Shown: in pieces, positions 8,814-18,746 of the stretch | Position numbering within the stretch: the stretch's first letter is position 1 | Layout of the letters: each line of letters starts with the position of its first letter | From: Caldilineaceae bacterium | GTDB taxonomy: Bacteria; Chloroflexota; Anaerolineae; Caldilineales; Caldilineaceae | DNA: 64,000 bases | NCBI GenBank assembly: GCA_022821585.1 | Contig: JAJEDI010000058.1 | Location: 1-64,000, forward strand | Direction of reading: 5' to 3' | Translations under genes and position numbers: made by a program | The notes under the pieces: generated by a model | Seen by the model: only the letters and a program-made list of their open reading frames with translations | What the model was told of the DNA's origin: nothing | Database searches by the model: none

Positions 8814-9444
8814 GCGTAAGCGAAGCAAGGGGTTCGCAACCGTCGGCGCTGCCGAATACACTACTTGAGTGAGCAGTCGTCGGCGGTTTGCCCCAGTCTT
8901 TTGGGTGCGTGAGGCAGTTCTGTTTCAAAACCCAATTGCTGCCGGCCCAACTGTGCCGCAGTGAGGCCCTGGTTCATTTAACTCGGGCGCGACGGGCTTG
9001 AAAAAGGAAGTCCTCGCCACTCCTGAACACAGATTTAATACTGTCCCTTGATCGGGCTGTCGGGTTCACTGCTCCGATCAAGGGACAGTTTCTTTTGTAG
9101 TAGCCTGGAAAAGGTCCCCGTCTGGGATAGAGCCATTCCGCCTCAAAACGGGACCCAACTGCCCCTCAGCGACGATCTCTCCGATTGCCCTCCTTCCCAC
9201 TACCACATTTTTTCTCTTTATCTCGGCGTCCTCGTATGTCGATCTAGGTTGGCCCAAGTTTGGACAAAAAACATAGGCAGGCCGTAGTCCCAGCGTAGGC
9301 TGGGAACCCCTTCCATACTTGCCAAAACCGTGTGCATAACTGATACTTTTTAATGTTGCATTAAAAAATCTTGAGTCTGTACGCACCTGTCATGCATAAT
9401 CTTTAAGGGCATGGCTCGAAGAGCGCATATACGGAACCCAAGGC
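8814..9444. other. intergenic region
   Basis: About 630 bp without a recognisable gene. It contains the strong terminator hairpin at 9041-9096. The remainder up to the S41 protease homologue shows no repeat or RNA that I can support. Confidence 0.4.
9041..9096 (+). terminator. rho-independent terminator
   Basis: A 15-bp perfect stem pairs 9041-9055 with 9074-9088 around an 18-base loop, followed by TTTCTTTT. It is oriented to end transcripts from the lipoprotein gene, although it lies 230 bp past its stop. Confidence 0.75.
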
Positions 9445-10749
9445 ATGATACGACCGGCCCGAAACAGATATACGAGACGGGTTGCCCTGTCTGCAGTGGT
9501 CTTTTGGTTGATGGCGCTGGCATTTGTCGGCGGCAACATTTCCGGATTCTCTATCCGGTCAGCAATGGCTGCCGAGCAACGTCCATCCCAGTTCATCGTC
9601 TTCTGGGAGGCCTGGGATTACGTCGTCGCCCACTTTGTCGACCGCGAGCGGGTCGACTTTACCGCTATGACCTACGGCGCCATTGAAGGAATGCTCGCCT
9701 CTCTTGGGGATAAGGGCCACACAACTTTCCTCTCCCCCGATGCTGTAAAGTTGCACCAGACCAGCCTCGAAGGCTCCTTCGAAGGAATCGGCGCCTATGT
9801 CTCCATGGAAGAGGGCGAAGTCCTGATCGTAGCTCCCATTGACGGCTCCCCCGCCGAACAGGCGGGCATTCTGGCCGGGGACGTAATCTTGGAAGTGGAT
9901 GGTGAGCCGGTCGATGGAAAATCGCTAGACCAGGTTATCTTCCTCGTCCGCGGACCGGCTGATTCCGAGGTCGTCCTGACCGTTCGCCGCCCCGAAGTCC
10001 AGGAACCGTTACAGGTCTTGATCACTCGCGCCCAGATTGAGGTGCCGAGCGTGAGTTGGAGCCCGATTCCCAACACCGACATTTCCTATATCCAGATTTC
10101 GCAGTTTACCGCCAGTGTGGACAGGGAACTGGAATCCGCTCTTCGCGAGATTTCAGGAGCTCAATCCAACCAGGGCATCATCTTGGATCTGCGCAATAAT
10201 CCGGGTGGATTTCTGCAACAGGCCATTCAGGCCAACAGCCAGTTTCTGCCCAAGGGCGATCTGATATTGATCGAAACGGACGCGAATCAGAATCAGACCG
10301 TCCATCGCTCACGTGGCCTGGGCTATGCCAGGGAATTGCCGCTGGTCGTGCTGATCAACAAAGGCACTGCCAGCGCCGGCGAAATTACCGCCGGCGCCCT
10401 CAAGGAAAATAAACGCGCCCTTCTGATCGGTGAGACAACCTATGGCACTGGAACCGTGCTCAACCAGTTTGGCCTCAGCGACGGATCAGCCATTCTCCTG
10501 GGGGTGACCAACTGGCTCACACCCGATGGCAATCTGATTAAGGGTCAGGGAGTGACCCCCGATCTGGAAGTCACGCAACCGGCCAGTTCAAAGCATGTAA
10601 GTGTCGAACTGCTCAAAAATTTGACATATGAACAGGTCAGCACAATCGAAGACGATCAGTTCTTGAAGGCGCTGGAGCAACTGGGTGTCGAACTCCGTGC
10701 GGCGCCGATTCTCAATGCCGCGCCGCATGACTTCGTGACCCACGACTGA
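9445..10749 (+). CDS. S41 family C-terminal processing peptidase homologue, catalytic Lys replaced
   Basis: This 434-residue protein has an N-terminal membrane anchor (about residues 14-32), a PDZ domain (about 105-195) and an S41 peptidase fold (about 200-375). The presumed nucleophile is Ser310 in NKGTASAGEI. The general-base Lys expected 25 residues later, in the FGKG motif of CtpA-type enzymes, is Thr335 in TTYGTGTVL. Either the family variant uses another base or it is not an active protease. The rest, including RNNPGGF, is well conserved. It lies alone between a lipoprotein and the convergent nadD. A periplasmic or cell-surface location is expected. Confidence 0.88.
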   Translation: MIRPARNRYTRRVALSAVVFWLMALAFVGGNISGFSIRSAMAAEQRPSQFIVFWEAWDYVVAHFVDRERVDFTAMTYGAIEGMLASLGDKGHTTFLSPDAVKLHQTSLEGSFEGIGAYVSMEEGEVLIVAPIDGSPAEQAGILAGDVILEVDGEPVDGKSLDQVIFLVRGPADSEVVLTVRRPEVQEPLQVLITRAQIEVPSVSWSPIPNTDISYIQISQFTASVDRELESALREISGAQSNQGIILDLRNNPGGFLQQAIQANSQFLPKGDLILIETDANQNQTVHRSRGLGYARELPLVVLINKGTASAGEITAGALKENKRALLIGETTYGTGTVLNQFGLSDGSAILLGVTNWLTPDGNLIKGQGVTPDLEVTQPASSKHVSVELLKNLTYEQVSTIEDDQFLKALEQLGVELRAAPILNAAPHDFVTHD

Positions 10750-10805
10750 ACCACAAGGGAAGGCGTTTCAGAGAAGATAGTTTCCTGCGATTCGCACCTC
10801 TATTC

Positions 10806-11432
10806 CTACGACCGGTACAATCCCTGTTCACTAATGTAGCGTTCAACCTCGCGGGGCACCTGGAAACGAATCGGCTGGCCCGCCCGAACCCGTTCCCGCA
10901 GACCGCTGCTGGCAATATCCAATTCGGGCATGTCCAGCACGATAACACGTTCTCGTACCCCGGGTAGTTCCGCTTCCAGGCTGGCCCAGTCGATCTTCAC
11001 ATCGTGACGGCGTAGAGCAACCAGCCGGCAGTTGTGCACCAGCCATTCAGGCTCATGCCAGGTCGGCAGATCCCGCAAACTGTCCAACCCCATCAGAAAA
11101 AAGAGTTGCGTCTCCGCCCCGGCCCTCTCGCGGAGAAGCCGCAGCATGTCCGAAGTGTAGTGAGGACCGGGGCGCTCTGCGTCAATGAGACTGATACTGA
11201 ACCCTTTGCCGTCCGCAACCGCCAGGCGGCACATCGCCAGCCGATGATGCAAGGGCGAAACGGGACTGTCCGGCTTGTGCGGCGGGTCTCCGGCCGGCGC
11301 CAGTACGATCTGGTCCAACCGCAGCTGATGTCGGGCTTCCTCGGCAAGAATCAGATGTCCTATATGTATCGGATCGAAAGTGCCTCCGAAGACTCCAATC
11401 CGTTTGCCGCTGAGACTGTCTTCTGAATGCAT
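10806..11432 (-). CDS. nadD: nicotinate-nucleotide adenylyltransferase
   Basis: NadD transfers AMP from ATP to nicotinate mononucleotide in NAD synthesis. This 208-residue protein has the nucleotidyltransferase motif [15 protein letters not shown] near the N-terminus, PPHKPDS in the substrate loop, the mid-domain [15 protein letters not shown] and the C-terminal [13 protein letters not shown], which matches the ISSTxIR signature. Length is normal. It lies 115 bp after obg on the same strand, a frequent bacterial pairing (often with rsfS, absent here). Confidence 0.95.
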   Translation of the reverse strand: MHSEDSLSGKRIGVFGGTFDPIHIGHLILAEEARHQLRLDQIVLAPAGDPPHKPDSPVSPLHHRLAMCRLAVADGKGFSISLIDAERPGPHYTSDMLRLLRERAGAETQLFFLMGLDSLRDLPTWHEPEWLVHNCRLVALRRHDVKIDWASLEAELPGVRERVIVLDMPELDIASSGLRERVRAGQPIRFQVPREVERYISEQGLYRS

Positions 11433-11547
11433 CCTTTAGGTGGTCACAATTAACTGTCACGGGGCGCACGCCAGGCGTTCTTGCCCAATCGCTGATGTTT
11501 CAAAGGGCGGCTCAAATTCTGCAGTCGTCCGTCCGCCGCTTTCGCCG

Positions 11548-12834
11548 TCACTCTCCCAGCGCGTTTTCGAATCCCCATACCAATTCGACTTCGCCAATCA
11601 GTACAGTATCGCCGTCCTGAACGCCCTGCTCTCGCAAGGCAGCTGATATCCCCATCGCCCCCAAAATGCGCTGGAACCGCAATCCGGACTCGTAGTAGTC
11701 CCAGTTGGTCATCTGTGCTACCCGTTCGATTGCAACCCCCTCCACCAGCCACAGCTCCTCCTCCAAACGGGTGACCTGAAATGAGCGTTCGTCTTCCACG
11801 GGCGAAAGCGTCGGCAACTCTTCCACCTCCTCCGCCCCTACCGGCGCAGGCAGCTTCTCCAACTGTGCCTTGACCTCGTACAGGAGCTGTTGCACGTTTT
11901 CCCCGGTCACCGCGCTGATGGCGAAGAAAGGATTGCCTGTGCCGGCCAGCTTCTGCTGCAGGCGCGGCAAGATTTCCCGCGCCTGTGGCAGATCGATCTT
12001 GTTGAGAACGATCATCTGGGGTCGCTTTGCCAGAGCCGGGTTGAAAAGCATCATCTCCTGGTTGATGACCTCATAGTCGCCAGCGGGATCTGGGCTCGTT
12101 CCGTCCAGCAGGTGGACCAATACACGGCTGCGTTCAATATGACGCAGGAACTCCAGTCCCAGGCCAACGCCATCGTGCGCGCCCTCCAACAGGCCGGGAA
12201 TGTCCGCAAACACGACCTGGACATGACTCACTTCCGCTACACCCAGGTTGGGAACAACCGTAGTGAACGGATAGTCGGCTATCTTGGGGGTAGCTTGGCT
12301 GATGACGCTTAACAGAGTCGATTTGCCTGCATTGGGCACCCCTACGATCCCTGCGTCGGCCACGATCTTCAGTTCCAGCTCCAGCCAGCGCGCTTCCCCC
12401 ACTTCACCATTTTCAGATAGTCGCGGTGCCCTGTTGCGCCCGCTTTTGAACGCAGCGTTTCCTCTACCCCCGCGACCTCCCCTGGCGACCAGTGCCTGCT
12501 GCCCATCCCGTACCAGGTCAGCTACGACCGTGTCAGTTTCAGCGATGCGCGCGATTGTCCCCACCGGCACTGAGATCAACAGGTCCTCTCCGGTCGCGCC
12601 TGCTTTCTTGGTGCCGCCGCCATGCTTACCGCGTTCGGCACGGAAATGGACCTGTCTCCGAAACCGTTGCAGCGTGTTCATCCTGGTGTCGGCTAAGATA
12701 TAAACATTCCCGCCCCGTCCGCCGTTCCCGCCCGCGGGCCCTCCCATGGGCACAAATTTTTCGCGGCGGAAGGCGACAATGCCGTTGCCTCCAGCACCCG
12801 CCTGCACATGGATTTTGGCTCGATCAAAAAACAT
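11548..12834 (-). CDS. obg: Obg/CgtA ribosome-associated GTPase
   Basis: This 428-residue GTPase acts in 50S ribosome assembly and stress signalling. It has the glycine-rich Obg fold (about residues 1-158, with [12 protein letters not shown] and [13 protein letters not shown]), then the G domain with [13 protein letters not shown] (P-loop), [18 protein letters not shown] (G3) and NKIDLP (G4). A C-terminal OCT-type domain follows from about residue 340. Domain order and length match Obg proteins with an extended C-terminus. It is probably transcribed from the palindromic -10 region near 12975, with nadD downstream. Confidence 0.97.
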   Translation of the reverse strand: MFFDRAKIHVQAGAGGNGIVAFRREKFVPMGGPAGGNGGRGGNVYILADTRMNTLQRFRRQVHFRAERGKHGGGTKKAGATGEDLLISVPVGTIARIAETDTVVADLVRDGQQALVARGGRGGRGNAAFKSGRNRAPRLSENGEVGEARWLELELKIVADAGIVGVPNAGKSTLLSVISQATPKIADYPFTTVVPNLGVAEVSHVQVVFADIPGLLEGAHDGVGLGLEFLRHIERSRVLVHLLDGTSPDPAGDYEVINQEMMLFNPALAKRPQMIVLNKIDLPQAREILPRLQQKLAGTGNPFFAISAVTGENVQQLLYEVKAQLEKLPAPVGAEEVEELPTLSPVEDERSFQVTRLEEELWLVEGVAIERVAQMTNWDYYESGLRFQRILGAMGISAALREQGVQDGDTVLIGEVELVWGFENALGE

Positions 12835-12969
12835 GTCTCTGAATGCCTTCGGTTGGCGGCTCGGAGTACTTGGCCTCCTACCTACCGACCTCTCTGCTCC
12901 CGTTCAGATTCTTTCGTTCCAGCGGAGGCAATCCTTGTTCAACATGAAATTGCCCCGTCAAAGTCCAGA

Positions 12970-12983
12970 GGTATAATTATACC
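12970..12983. promoter_or_regulatory. palindromic -10 region between obg and ybeY
   Basis: GGTATAATTATACC is a perfect 14-bp palindrome, so a TATAAT hexamer reads on both strands. It lies between divergent obg (start 12834) and ybeY (start 13083). On the plus strand TTGCCC lies 16 bp upstream of TATAAT; on the minus strand TTGACT lies 20 bp upstream. A shared bidirectional promoter is plausible. Confidence 0.45.
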
Positions 12984-13082
12984 CCATGTGACGTCGGCTG
13001 AAGTCAACCCTTTTGCGGTCCGCAACCTGCCGCCTGCTTGAGCGGTAAGCGGCATGATCACCGCCTCCGGTTTTCGCCACCA

Positions 13083-13592
13083 ATGACGAACGCGCAGATT
13101 CTAATTCAAATCGATGAACGGTTTCAGGCGTGCGTGGAAGATGCCTGGCTGGCGGCAGCAGCACGGGCGACACTGCGCGCCTGTGAGAGGGACGAGCTCT
13201 CCCTGTCAATTCAGGTGGTGGACGACGACGAAATGCGGCGCTACAACCGCATCTACCGCCAGCAAGATGCCCCGACCGATGTGTTGAGCTTCGCCGTCCA
13301 GGAAGGATCACCGATCTCTTCCGAGATGCCCGACACACTGGCCGCCGAGCTGGCTTCCGAACTAGGCGATCTTCTGCTGGCCTTCCCGTACGCCTCTCGC
13401 CAATCCGAGCGATACGGCCATTCACTTGCCGCCGAGATGCAACTCCTGGTTGTCCACGGTACGCTGCACCTGCTTGGTTTTGACCATGACACACCCGTGC
13501 GGCAGACAGAAATGTGGTACAAACAGTCCGAGATCCTTAGTTCACTGACCGTCGATGACCTTACGCCCCGGCTGACCACCCCGGACTGGTAG
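13083..13592 (+). CDS. ybeY: endoribonuclease YbeY
   Basis: YbeY is a zinc-dependent endoribonuclease for 16S rRNA 3'-end maturation and ribosome quality control. This 169-residue protein has the hallmark HGTLHLLGFDHD, supplying three metal-binding His, plus SLSIQVVDDDEMRRYNRIYR and PTDVLSFA. ATG 13083 fits the family N-terminus better than the in-frame TTG at 13038. The stop codon directly abuts the dgkA start, so the two are translationally linked. This ybeY-dgkA order is common in bacteria. Confidence 0.95.
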   Translation: MTNAQILIQIDERFQACVEDAWLAAAARATLRACERDELSLSIQVVDDDEMRRYNRIYRQQDAPTDVLSFAVQEGSPISSEMPDTLAAELASELGDLLLAFPYASRQSERYGHSLAAEMQLLVVHGTLHLLGFDHDTPVRQTEMWYKQSEILSSLTVDDLTPRLTTPDW

Positions 13593-13970
13593 ATGAAGCC
13601 GCCTGCCCGCACTCGGACCTTCTGGCAGAGTCTCGCCTTCGCTCTTGCCGGAGTGCACCACGCCATCCGCAGCCAGCGCAATCTCCGCATTCACTGCACG
13701 ATCGCTGTCGCTGTCGTCCTTGCCGGGTTTGTTCTCCGCATAAGCCGAACAGAGTGGGCCTTGGTCGTTACCCTGATCGCAGTGGTCATTGGCCTGGAGC
13801 TACTCAATACCGCCATCGAGGCGTTGGTGGACCTCGCCTCTCCCGAACCGCATTCACTCGCCAAAGTTGCAAAGGACACGGCCGCCGGCGCGATCCTGGT
13901 AGCGGCTTTGGGCAGCGTCGTTGCCGGCCTGATCATCTTCCTGCCCCGCCTCTGGCAACTCTTGTACTGA
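13593..13970 (+). CDS. dgkA: diacylglycerol/undecaprenol kinase family protein
   Basis: This 125-residue inner-membrane lipid kinase has three hydrophobic helices and the DgkA signature GLELLNTAIEALVDL followed by AKDTAAGAIL. In Gram-positive-type relatives the substrate is undecaprenol rather than diacylglycerol; which applies here cannot be read from sequence. A basic N-terminal stretch with SQRNLRIH is also typical. The ATG starts at the base after the ybeY stop codon. Confidence 0.92.
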   Translation: MKPPARTRTFWQSLAFALAGVHHAIRSQRNLRIHCTIAVAVVLAGFVLRISRTEWALVVTLIAVVIGLELLNTAIEALVDLASPEPHSLAKVAKDTAAGAILVAALGSVVAGLIIFLPRLWQLLY

Positions 13971-14013
13971 ATTCTGCGCCCAAGATAGGAACGCCACCAC
14001 AGTCAACAAGCCG

Positions 14014-15231
14014 TTATACCCCGTTTTCCCTGCTGCGCTCCGGCAGCCTCAGTATCGCAGGAACGCCAACAAAGGCGATCAATCCGCTCATCAGGAACGC
14101 GTTCTCAAGCCCGAACCTGTCCGCTACGCTGCCCAGCAACCACAGCGCAGGCGACCGGATAACGAAATTGGCCATCAGGAAGAGACCGTTGGCCAAGGCC
14201 CGATTCTGTCGAAAACTGTCCTGCACAACTGCCAACAACACGGCCGATGGCGACAACATCGTAAATCCCAGCGGCAACAAGAATGCAAAGAGCATCCAGC
14301 CGGAACTGTTGAGAAACACCAAAAAGAGTACGGGCGACACAAGAAACAGGACAATCAGGATCTTTCTACGTCCCAACCAGTCGCTGGCTGTACCCATAGT
14401 CAGGGCGCCCAGCACACCCGCCCCTTCCAACAGCGTCAGCGACAATCCCGCAATCTCGAACTCATACCCTTTCACATCCTGCATGAAAATCGGCAAATAG
14501 GTTGTCATCGAAATCGACATAAAGACACGGGCAGCCATGATCCAGAGCAGAGGAGGGTAAACTTTTCGGGCAGCCGGCAACAACTGTTGCAGGGACAGCA
14601 ACCTGCCCTGCGCAGGCCGCGCCGAGACCCCGCGCAGTCGCCAGTAAAGGAAAACTGAAGCCAGCCATCCAAACACTGCCGCCCGCCATATCCCCTCGAG
14701 CCCAAACCAGCTGACGGCTGCAATCACCAACAGAGGCCCCACAGTGCGCCCCAGCTCCCCGGCCGCCATGAAGAAACTCATTCCGGTTCCCACTCGGTTA
14801 CCTGAAATGCGCCCGATCATCGCCGGTGCCGGCGCATGAAAGACAGCAGAGCTCAGACCTCCCACAAACAGTAAAAGCGCCAGGAGTACATAACTGTTCG
14901 CCAGACCCAACAAACTACACACGGTGGCTGTCACTGCCGGAGCCAGAATGATGAAGTAACGCAAACTGATTCTATCGGCCGCATGTCCAATGAACGGCTG
15001 TAGCAGGCTGGGAACCTGCATAAAAACAGCCAAACCCCCAATCGCCGCATAGTCGACCGCCAGTCTTTCGCGAATAAGTGGAAGTAGAGGCGGCACAAAC
15101 GCGGTGAAAATGTCATGGACGAAGTGGCCCGTGACGATTGTCAGCACCTCTCGGGTCTTAAACTCCTTGCTTTCCGAAGGTTCGTCCTGTATGGTTGCCG
15201 AATCTACGTGGTGACCTGTTGTCGCTGACAT
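14014..15231 (-). CDS. MFS transporter, fosmidomycin-resistance-like
   Basis: This 405-residue protein has twelve predicted helices. Its first helix region HFVHDIFTAFVPPLLPLIRERL matches the fosmidomycin-resistance (Fsr) branch of MFS transporters, which typically begin with such an H-x2-D-x2 motif. TASDWLGRRKILIV in the centre is the MFS loop 2/3-type signature. It probably exports a small molecule; the substrate is unknown. It is convergent with dgkA and divergent from the ABC locus. Confidence 0.85.
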   Translation of the reverse strand: MSATTGHHVDSATIQDEPSESKEFKTREVLTIVTGHFVHDIFTAFVPPLLPLIRERLAVDYAAIGGLAVFMQVPSLLQPFIGHAADRISLRYFIILAPAVTATVCSLLGLANSYVLLALLLFVGGLSSAVFHAPAPAMIGRISGNRVGTGMSFFMAAGELGRTVGPLLVIAAVSWFGLEGIWRAAVFGWLASVFLYWRLRGVSARPAQGRLLSLQQLLPAARKVYPPLLWIMAARVFMSISMTTYLPIFMQDVKGYEFEIAGLSLTLLEGAGVLGALTMGTASDWLGRRKILIVLFLVSPVLFLVFLNSSGWMLFAFLLPLGFTMLSPSAVLLAVVQDSFRQNRALANGLFLMANFVIRSPALWLLGSVADRFGLENAFLMSGLIAFVGVPAILRLPERSRENGV

Positions 15232-15618
15232 GGTGAACTCTAACCCTGTGCGGACTCGCCTGCTGCCGGAGTTTGGGCAAGCGGAATGTTGACGTCTTGT
15301 AAAGCAAGTGGGTATCGGCTGATTGTAACATCAGTTCATGAGATGACAAGCACCCTAAAACAGTCAATAGAGAAGAATCTTCTGACTCAGAAGGGATTAC
15401 TCAGTGGCCTCCATTCCTGGGGCATAACTATCTTGCACCTTTCACAGTTCAAATAGCGAGCGTCAGATCAAGGACATATCCACTATTTTCGTACACTTGA
15501 CACGCCCAATCCCTTACTTTATATTGTTTTCAGTTTCCCCTCGGACGGTATCCGAATGCATTTTCTTTGGTCTTAACCTGGAAGGATCACCACCGCTTGT
15601 CACCCACAGGAGATCAAC
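15232..15618. other. intergenic region upstream of sugar ABC locus
   Basis: This divergent region of 387 bp carries the consensus promoter at 15497-15525 for the plus-strand ABC locus. No gene or clear operator palindrome was recognised. Confidence 0.45.
15497..15525 (+). promoter_or_regulatory. promoter of the sugar ABC locus
   Basis: TTGACA (15497-15502), a 17-bp spacer and TATATT (15520-15525). The start near 15532 leaves a leader of about 87 bases before the first binding-protein gene. Confidence 0.7.
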
Positions 15619-16989
15619 ATGATCAAGCGCACCGTAAGCCGACGTGACTTCCTTGCCTTGTCCGGCGTCACGACTGCCGGAGCCCTCTTGGCCGCCTGCG
15701 GGCCGGCGGCCGCACCCGGCGCAGAGTCCGACAGCGGCGACATGCCCGCCGCCGAAGGCTATTCGATCGTTTATACCTATCCGCACCCGGACACAAACAT
15801 GCTCGGAGGCAACCAGCGACTGATCCTCGAACGCTACGACTCGATGGTTCCGGGTACGGACGTTCAGGTGGAACTCAAGACTGGCTATGAGATGTCCCGT
15901 GTGCAGGCTGACCTCGCCGCCGGCACGGCGCCCGATCTGTTCTGGGCCGGCTACACCTCTGTCATCCAGGCCATTGACGAGGGCCTCATCGTCAACCAAC
16001 AGGAGTACATGGAGGCCGCCGGGGTCGACTTCGACGACTTTGTCGATGGTATTGAAGCCATCTACGCCCCGCCGACCGTGGGCGGCTACTTCTGGGGCAT
16101 GCCCTACGAACAGGTCGTCGTGCTCTTCGCCTACAACGTCGCCGCCCTGGAAGAATCCGGAATGGAGCCGCCTCCCAAGGACTGGACGTGGGATGAACTT
16201 ATCGAATGGGGTGTCGCTGTTACCCGCGACGTGAACGGCAAGCGCCCTGATGAAGATGGCTTCGATTCCAACGAGGTTGATATTTGGGGCGTCGCCTACT
16301 GGCAGCACTTCGCCATCCAGGAATATCTACCCTGGACCGCCGGCCAGCTCTACGTTGATGAAACTCGCACAAAAGCCACTATCAACAACGACGGTGTCCG
16401 CGATTCCCTCCAATACTTGCGCGACGCCTATGCCAGCGGGGCCGCCACCGAGAAGCCGCCCGAAAAGGGCCTCGTTTCCGGCAAAGTCGTATTCCAGGAA
16501 GTCGGAAACTGGGGTCTGCTCGACTTCGAGAAGCAGATCGGAGAAGGTGGGCTTGGCGCCCTTTACACACCCAGCCATCCCGTGCATCAAATTACCGCAA
16601 CCCCCTGGTACGACAAAGAGCTGTGGATGCCTGTCCAGGACGACAAGAATCGCGAAGCCGCCGCCTACGAGTTCTCCGAGTGGTGGGCGCTCGGGGATCC
16701 CTATCTCGAATTCTGCCTCGAGACCGGCTACTTCCCCTTCACCAAGAGTCACTTCGCCGACCAGCGCTGGCTCGATGCGATCGCTGGCAAGGAGTTCATG
16801 CAGGTCGCCGGGGAAATGCCCGCCTACGCCACCAACACGCGCTTCTGGGCCTTATTCAAAGGCGCGCAAGAGGCCCAGCAATCCATGTACGAGTTGTGGG
16901 ACCTGGCCGTGCATACCGATGAGGACTTGGGCGTACTCATGGCCGCCGCCGAAGCCGAAGTCCAGCGAATCATCGATAAGTACAACTAG
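15619..16989 (+). CDS. carbohydrate ABC transporter substrate-binding lipoprotein (1)
   Basis: This 456-residue protein has a twin-arginine-type leader (SRRDFLALSG) combined with a lipobox LLAAC, as is common in Chloroflexota sugar-binding proteins. The mature part has the family-1 binding-protein pattern: QADLAAGTAPDLFWAG, a WGMPYEQVVVLFAYN hinge segment and PPPKDWTWDELIEW. A GGAG-type site precedes the ATG. It is expressed from the promoter at 15497. Its cognate permeases are probably the second pair (20641-22497), separated from it by a complete second set. The sugar is unknown. Confidence 0.92.
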   Translation: MIKRTVSRRDFLALSGVTTAGALLAACGPAAAPGAESDSGDMPAAEGYSIVYTYPHPDTNMLGGNQRLILERYDSMVPGTDVQVELKTGYEMSRVQADLAAGTAPDLFWAGYTSVIQAIDEGLIVNQQEYMEAAGVDFDDFVDGIEAIYAPPTVGGYFWGMPYEQVVVLFAYNVAALEESGMEPPPKDWTWDELIEWGVAVTRDVNGKRPDEDGFDSNEVDIWGVAYWQHFAIQEYLPWTAGQLYVDETRTKATINNDGVRDSLQYLRDAYASGAATEKPPEKGLVSGKVVFQEVGNWGLLDFEKQIGEGGLGALYTPSHPVHQITATPWYDKELWMPVQDDKNREAAAYEFSEWWALGDPYLEFCLETGYFPFTKSHFADQRWLDAIAGKEFMQVAGEMPAYATNTRFWALFKGAQEAQQSMYELWDLAVHTDEDLGVLMAAAEAEVQRIIDKYN

Positions 16990-17326
16990 CATCACTGTGC
17001 GAATACGTCATGAACCCGGGACCGGGGGCGATTCGCCCCTGGTATCCCAGCGCTGCCGGTTCCGTTCATGGCCGCTGTGAATTCTCCGAACCAACTGTTC
17101 TCACCGTTGCTCACAGAATCGGTGGCCCTGACCCGTTCCAACTTGACCTGACTTTCTGACCGCAGGCAGTCCTCAAAGTGCTCCCTCGGACATGCCAGGC
17201 AATTCTCTAACCACTTGGGCCGGCAGGAGCGCTTGGATGTTCTGACGTCCTTGACTGTATTGAAACAGAATGCAGTTGGGCAGTCTATATCTATTACTGA
17301 ACCTCCCCACTACTGAGGAGAAAGCA
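16990..17326. other. intergenic region with stem-loop, between the two binding-protein genes
   Basis: Apart from the 17009-17070 stem-loop, I see no gene or promoter of good quality in these 337 bp. Confidence 0.4.
17009..17070 (+). other. intercistronic stem-loop
   Basis: CATGAAC at 17009-17015 can pair with GTTCATG at 17064-17070, enclosing a GGGGCG/CGCCCC hairpin at 17025-17039. No T run follows, so it is not a classic terminator. Such structures after binding-protein genes often stabilise upstream mRNA and lower downstream expression; that role is inferred here. Confidence 0.4.
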
Positions 17327-18697
17327 ATGAACAAACTGAGTAGAAGAAGTTTTCTGAGAGCCGCCACAGGCGCGGCTGGTGTCGGCCTGTTGGCAGCCTG
17401 CGCCCCCGTTGCCGCGCCCGCAGACTCCGGCGACATGTCGGCAGACCAGCCTGACGAGATGGTCGCCGAACTTGAAATGTGGACCGAGATGGCGACCGTC
17501 CCCTGGTTGGGCGCGATGGACGAAATCGTCGAAAGCTTCAACAGCGCTAACCCGGGCATCCACGTCACTCACAGCGGATTCTCCGGCCTGGCCTACGAAC
17601 AGGCCACCAAGACCGCCTTCGCCGGTGGCGCCGTGCCCGATTTCCTGCAGACCGACGCCGGTCCCGGCGCGCTTTCCGCCTTCATTGAGGCCGACCAGCT
17701 CCTGGACCTGACCGACGTGGTCGAAGAGAGCAAGGGAGCCATCTACCCCGACGCCCTCGATTCGGTCCTCTACAAGGGCCGCTACTGGGGCGCGCCATGG
17801 GCCATGACCGTTGCCAACCTCATATACTACAACGCCGGCATCCTCGACGAGCACGGCGTCGACCCCGCTACCTTGACCACCTGGAGCGCCTTCACCGACG
17901 CTTGCCATACGTTCCAGCATGCCGGAGTCACGCCAGTCCTGATCGGCGCCAAGAACGCATGGCCCGGCGGTCACTGGGCCCAGCACCTCTACATCAGGAC
18001 CTTTGGCGTTAAAGGCTCGGTCGATCTCTTCCTGCGCGGCCTCGATGTCAACCATGAGTCCGACCTGCGATTCACCGATCCGGCCGGCGTCAGGGTCTGG
18101 GAACTGATCAAAGAGCTCCTGGACAACGAATACTACTCCAGGGGCGTGCTTTCCGACGACTATCCCGCCGCCTTTGGCAAACTCTTCCGCGGTGACGGCG
18201 CATTCTTCCAGACCGGCGGATGGTTGTTGGGTGAATGGTTTGCCCAGGAAAATCCCCAGATCGACCTCCAGTTCATGCTCATGCCGGCTATCGACGATAT
18301 CGCCGAAAGCAACGCTGACGAGGTCTCCTTTAACGCTCGCACGCTGATCGTGCCCAAGGAATCAGCACATCCTGCAGAAGCCCAGGTGTTCGTCAAGTGG
18401 TACCTGCAATCCGAAGACCCGCATAGGATCTGGTACAAACATCTGCCCGGCGAGGCACCTCCCATGCCCCTCTCGACGCCGATGGAAAATCTGCGGCCGG
18501 AGTCATCCCGGCTCATTGATCTTCTGGACAACGCTCCGGCACTGACCATCATGATCGAGCGGGCTATGGACTACAACATCGGCCAGGAGATCCTGTGGCA
18601 CGGCTCCAGCGGTGTATTGAGCGGCGCGCTCTCGCCCGAAGAGGCCGCCGAACGCGCCGAGAATCTGGTGCTCGAGTGGCGCGAGGCACGTATGTAG
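17327..18697 (+). CDS. carbohydrate ABC transporter substrate-binding lipoprotein (2)
   Basis: This 456-residue protein again has a Tat-like leader (SRRSFLRAATG) with lipobox LLAAC at about residue 25. The mature part shows features of extracellular family-1 sugar-binding proteins, including FNSANPGIHV, AFAGGAVPDFLQTDAGPGAL and YWGAPWAMTVANLIYYN. TGAGGAG precedes the ATG at 17327. It is followed directly by its probable permeases at 18747 and 19696. It is only distantly similar to binding protein 1 by eye, so it is not a recent tandem duplicate. Substrate unknown. Confidence 0.92.
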   Translation: MNKLSRRSFLRAATGAAGVGLLAACAPVAAPADSGDMSADQPDEMVAELEMWTEMATVPWLGAMDEIVESFNSANPGIHVTHSGFSGLAYEQATKTAFAGGAVPDFLQTDAGPGALSAFIEADQLLDLTDVVEESKGAIYPDALDSVLYKGRYWGAPWAMTVANLIYYNAGILDEHGVDPATLTTWSAFTDACHTFQHAGVTPVLIGAKNAWPGGHWAQHLYIRTFGVKGSVDLFLRGLDVNHESDLRFTDPAGVRVWELIKELLDNEYYSRGVLSDDYPAAFGKLFRGDGAFFQTGGWLLGEWFAQENPQIDLQFMLMPAIDDIAESNADEVSFNARTLIVPKESAHPAEAQVFVKWYLQSEDPHRIWYKHLPGEAPPMPLSTPMENLRPESSRLIDLLDNAPALTIMIERAMDYNIGQEILWHGSSGVLSGALSPEEAAERAENLVLEWREARM

Positions 18698-18746
18698 CCC
18701 TCGCTGCAAGAAAATTGCTTGCAGCTCCTCCAGACAAGGTGTAGGA

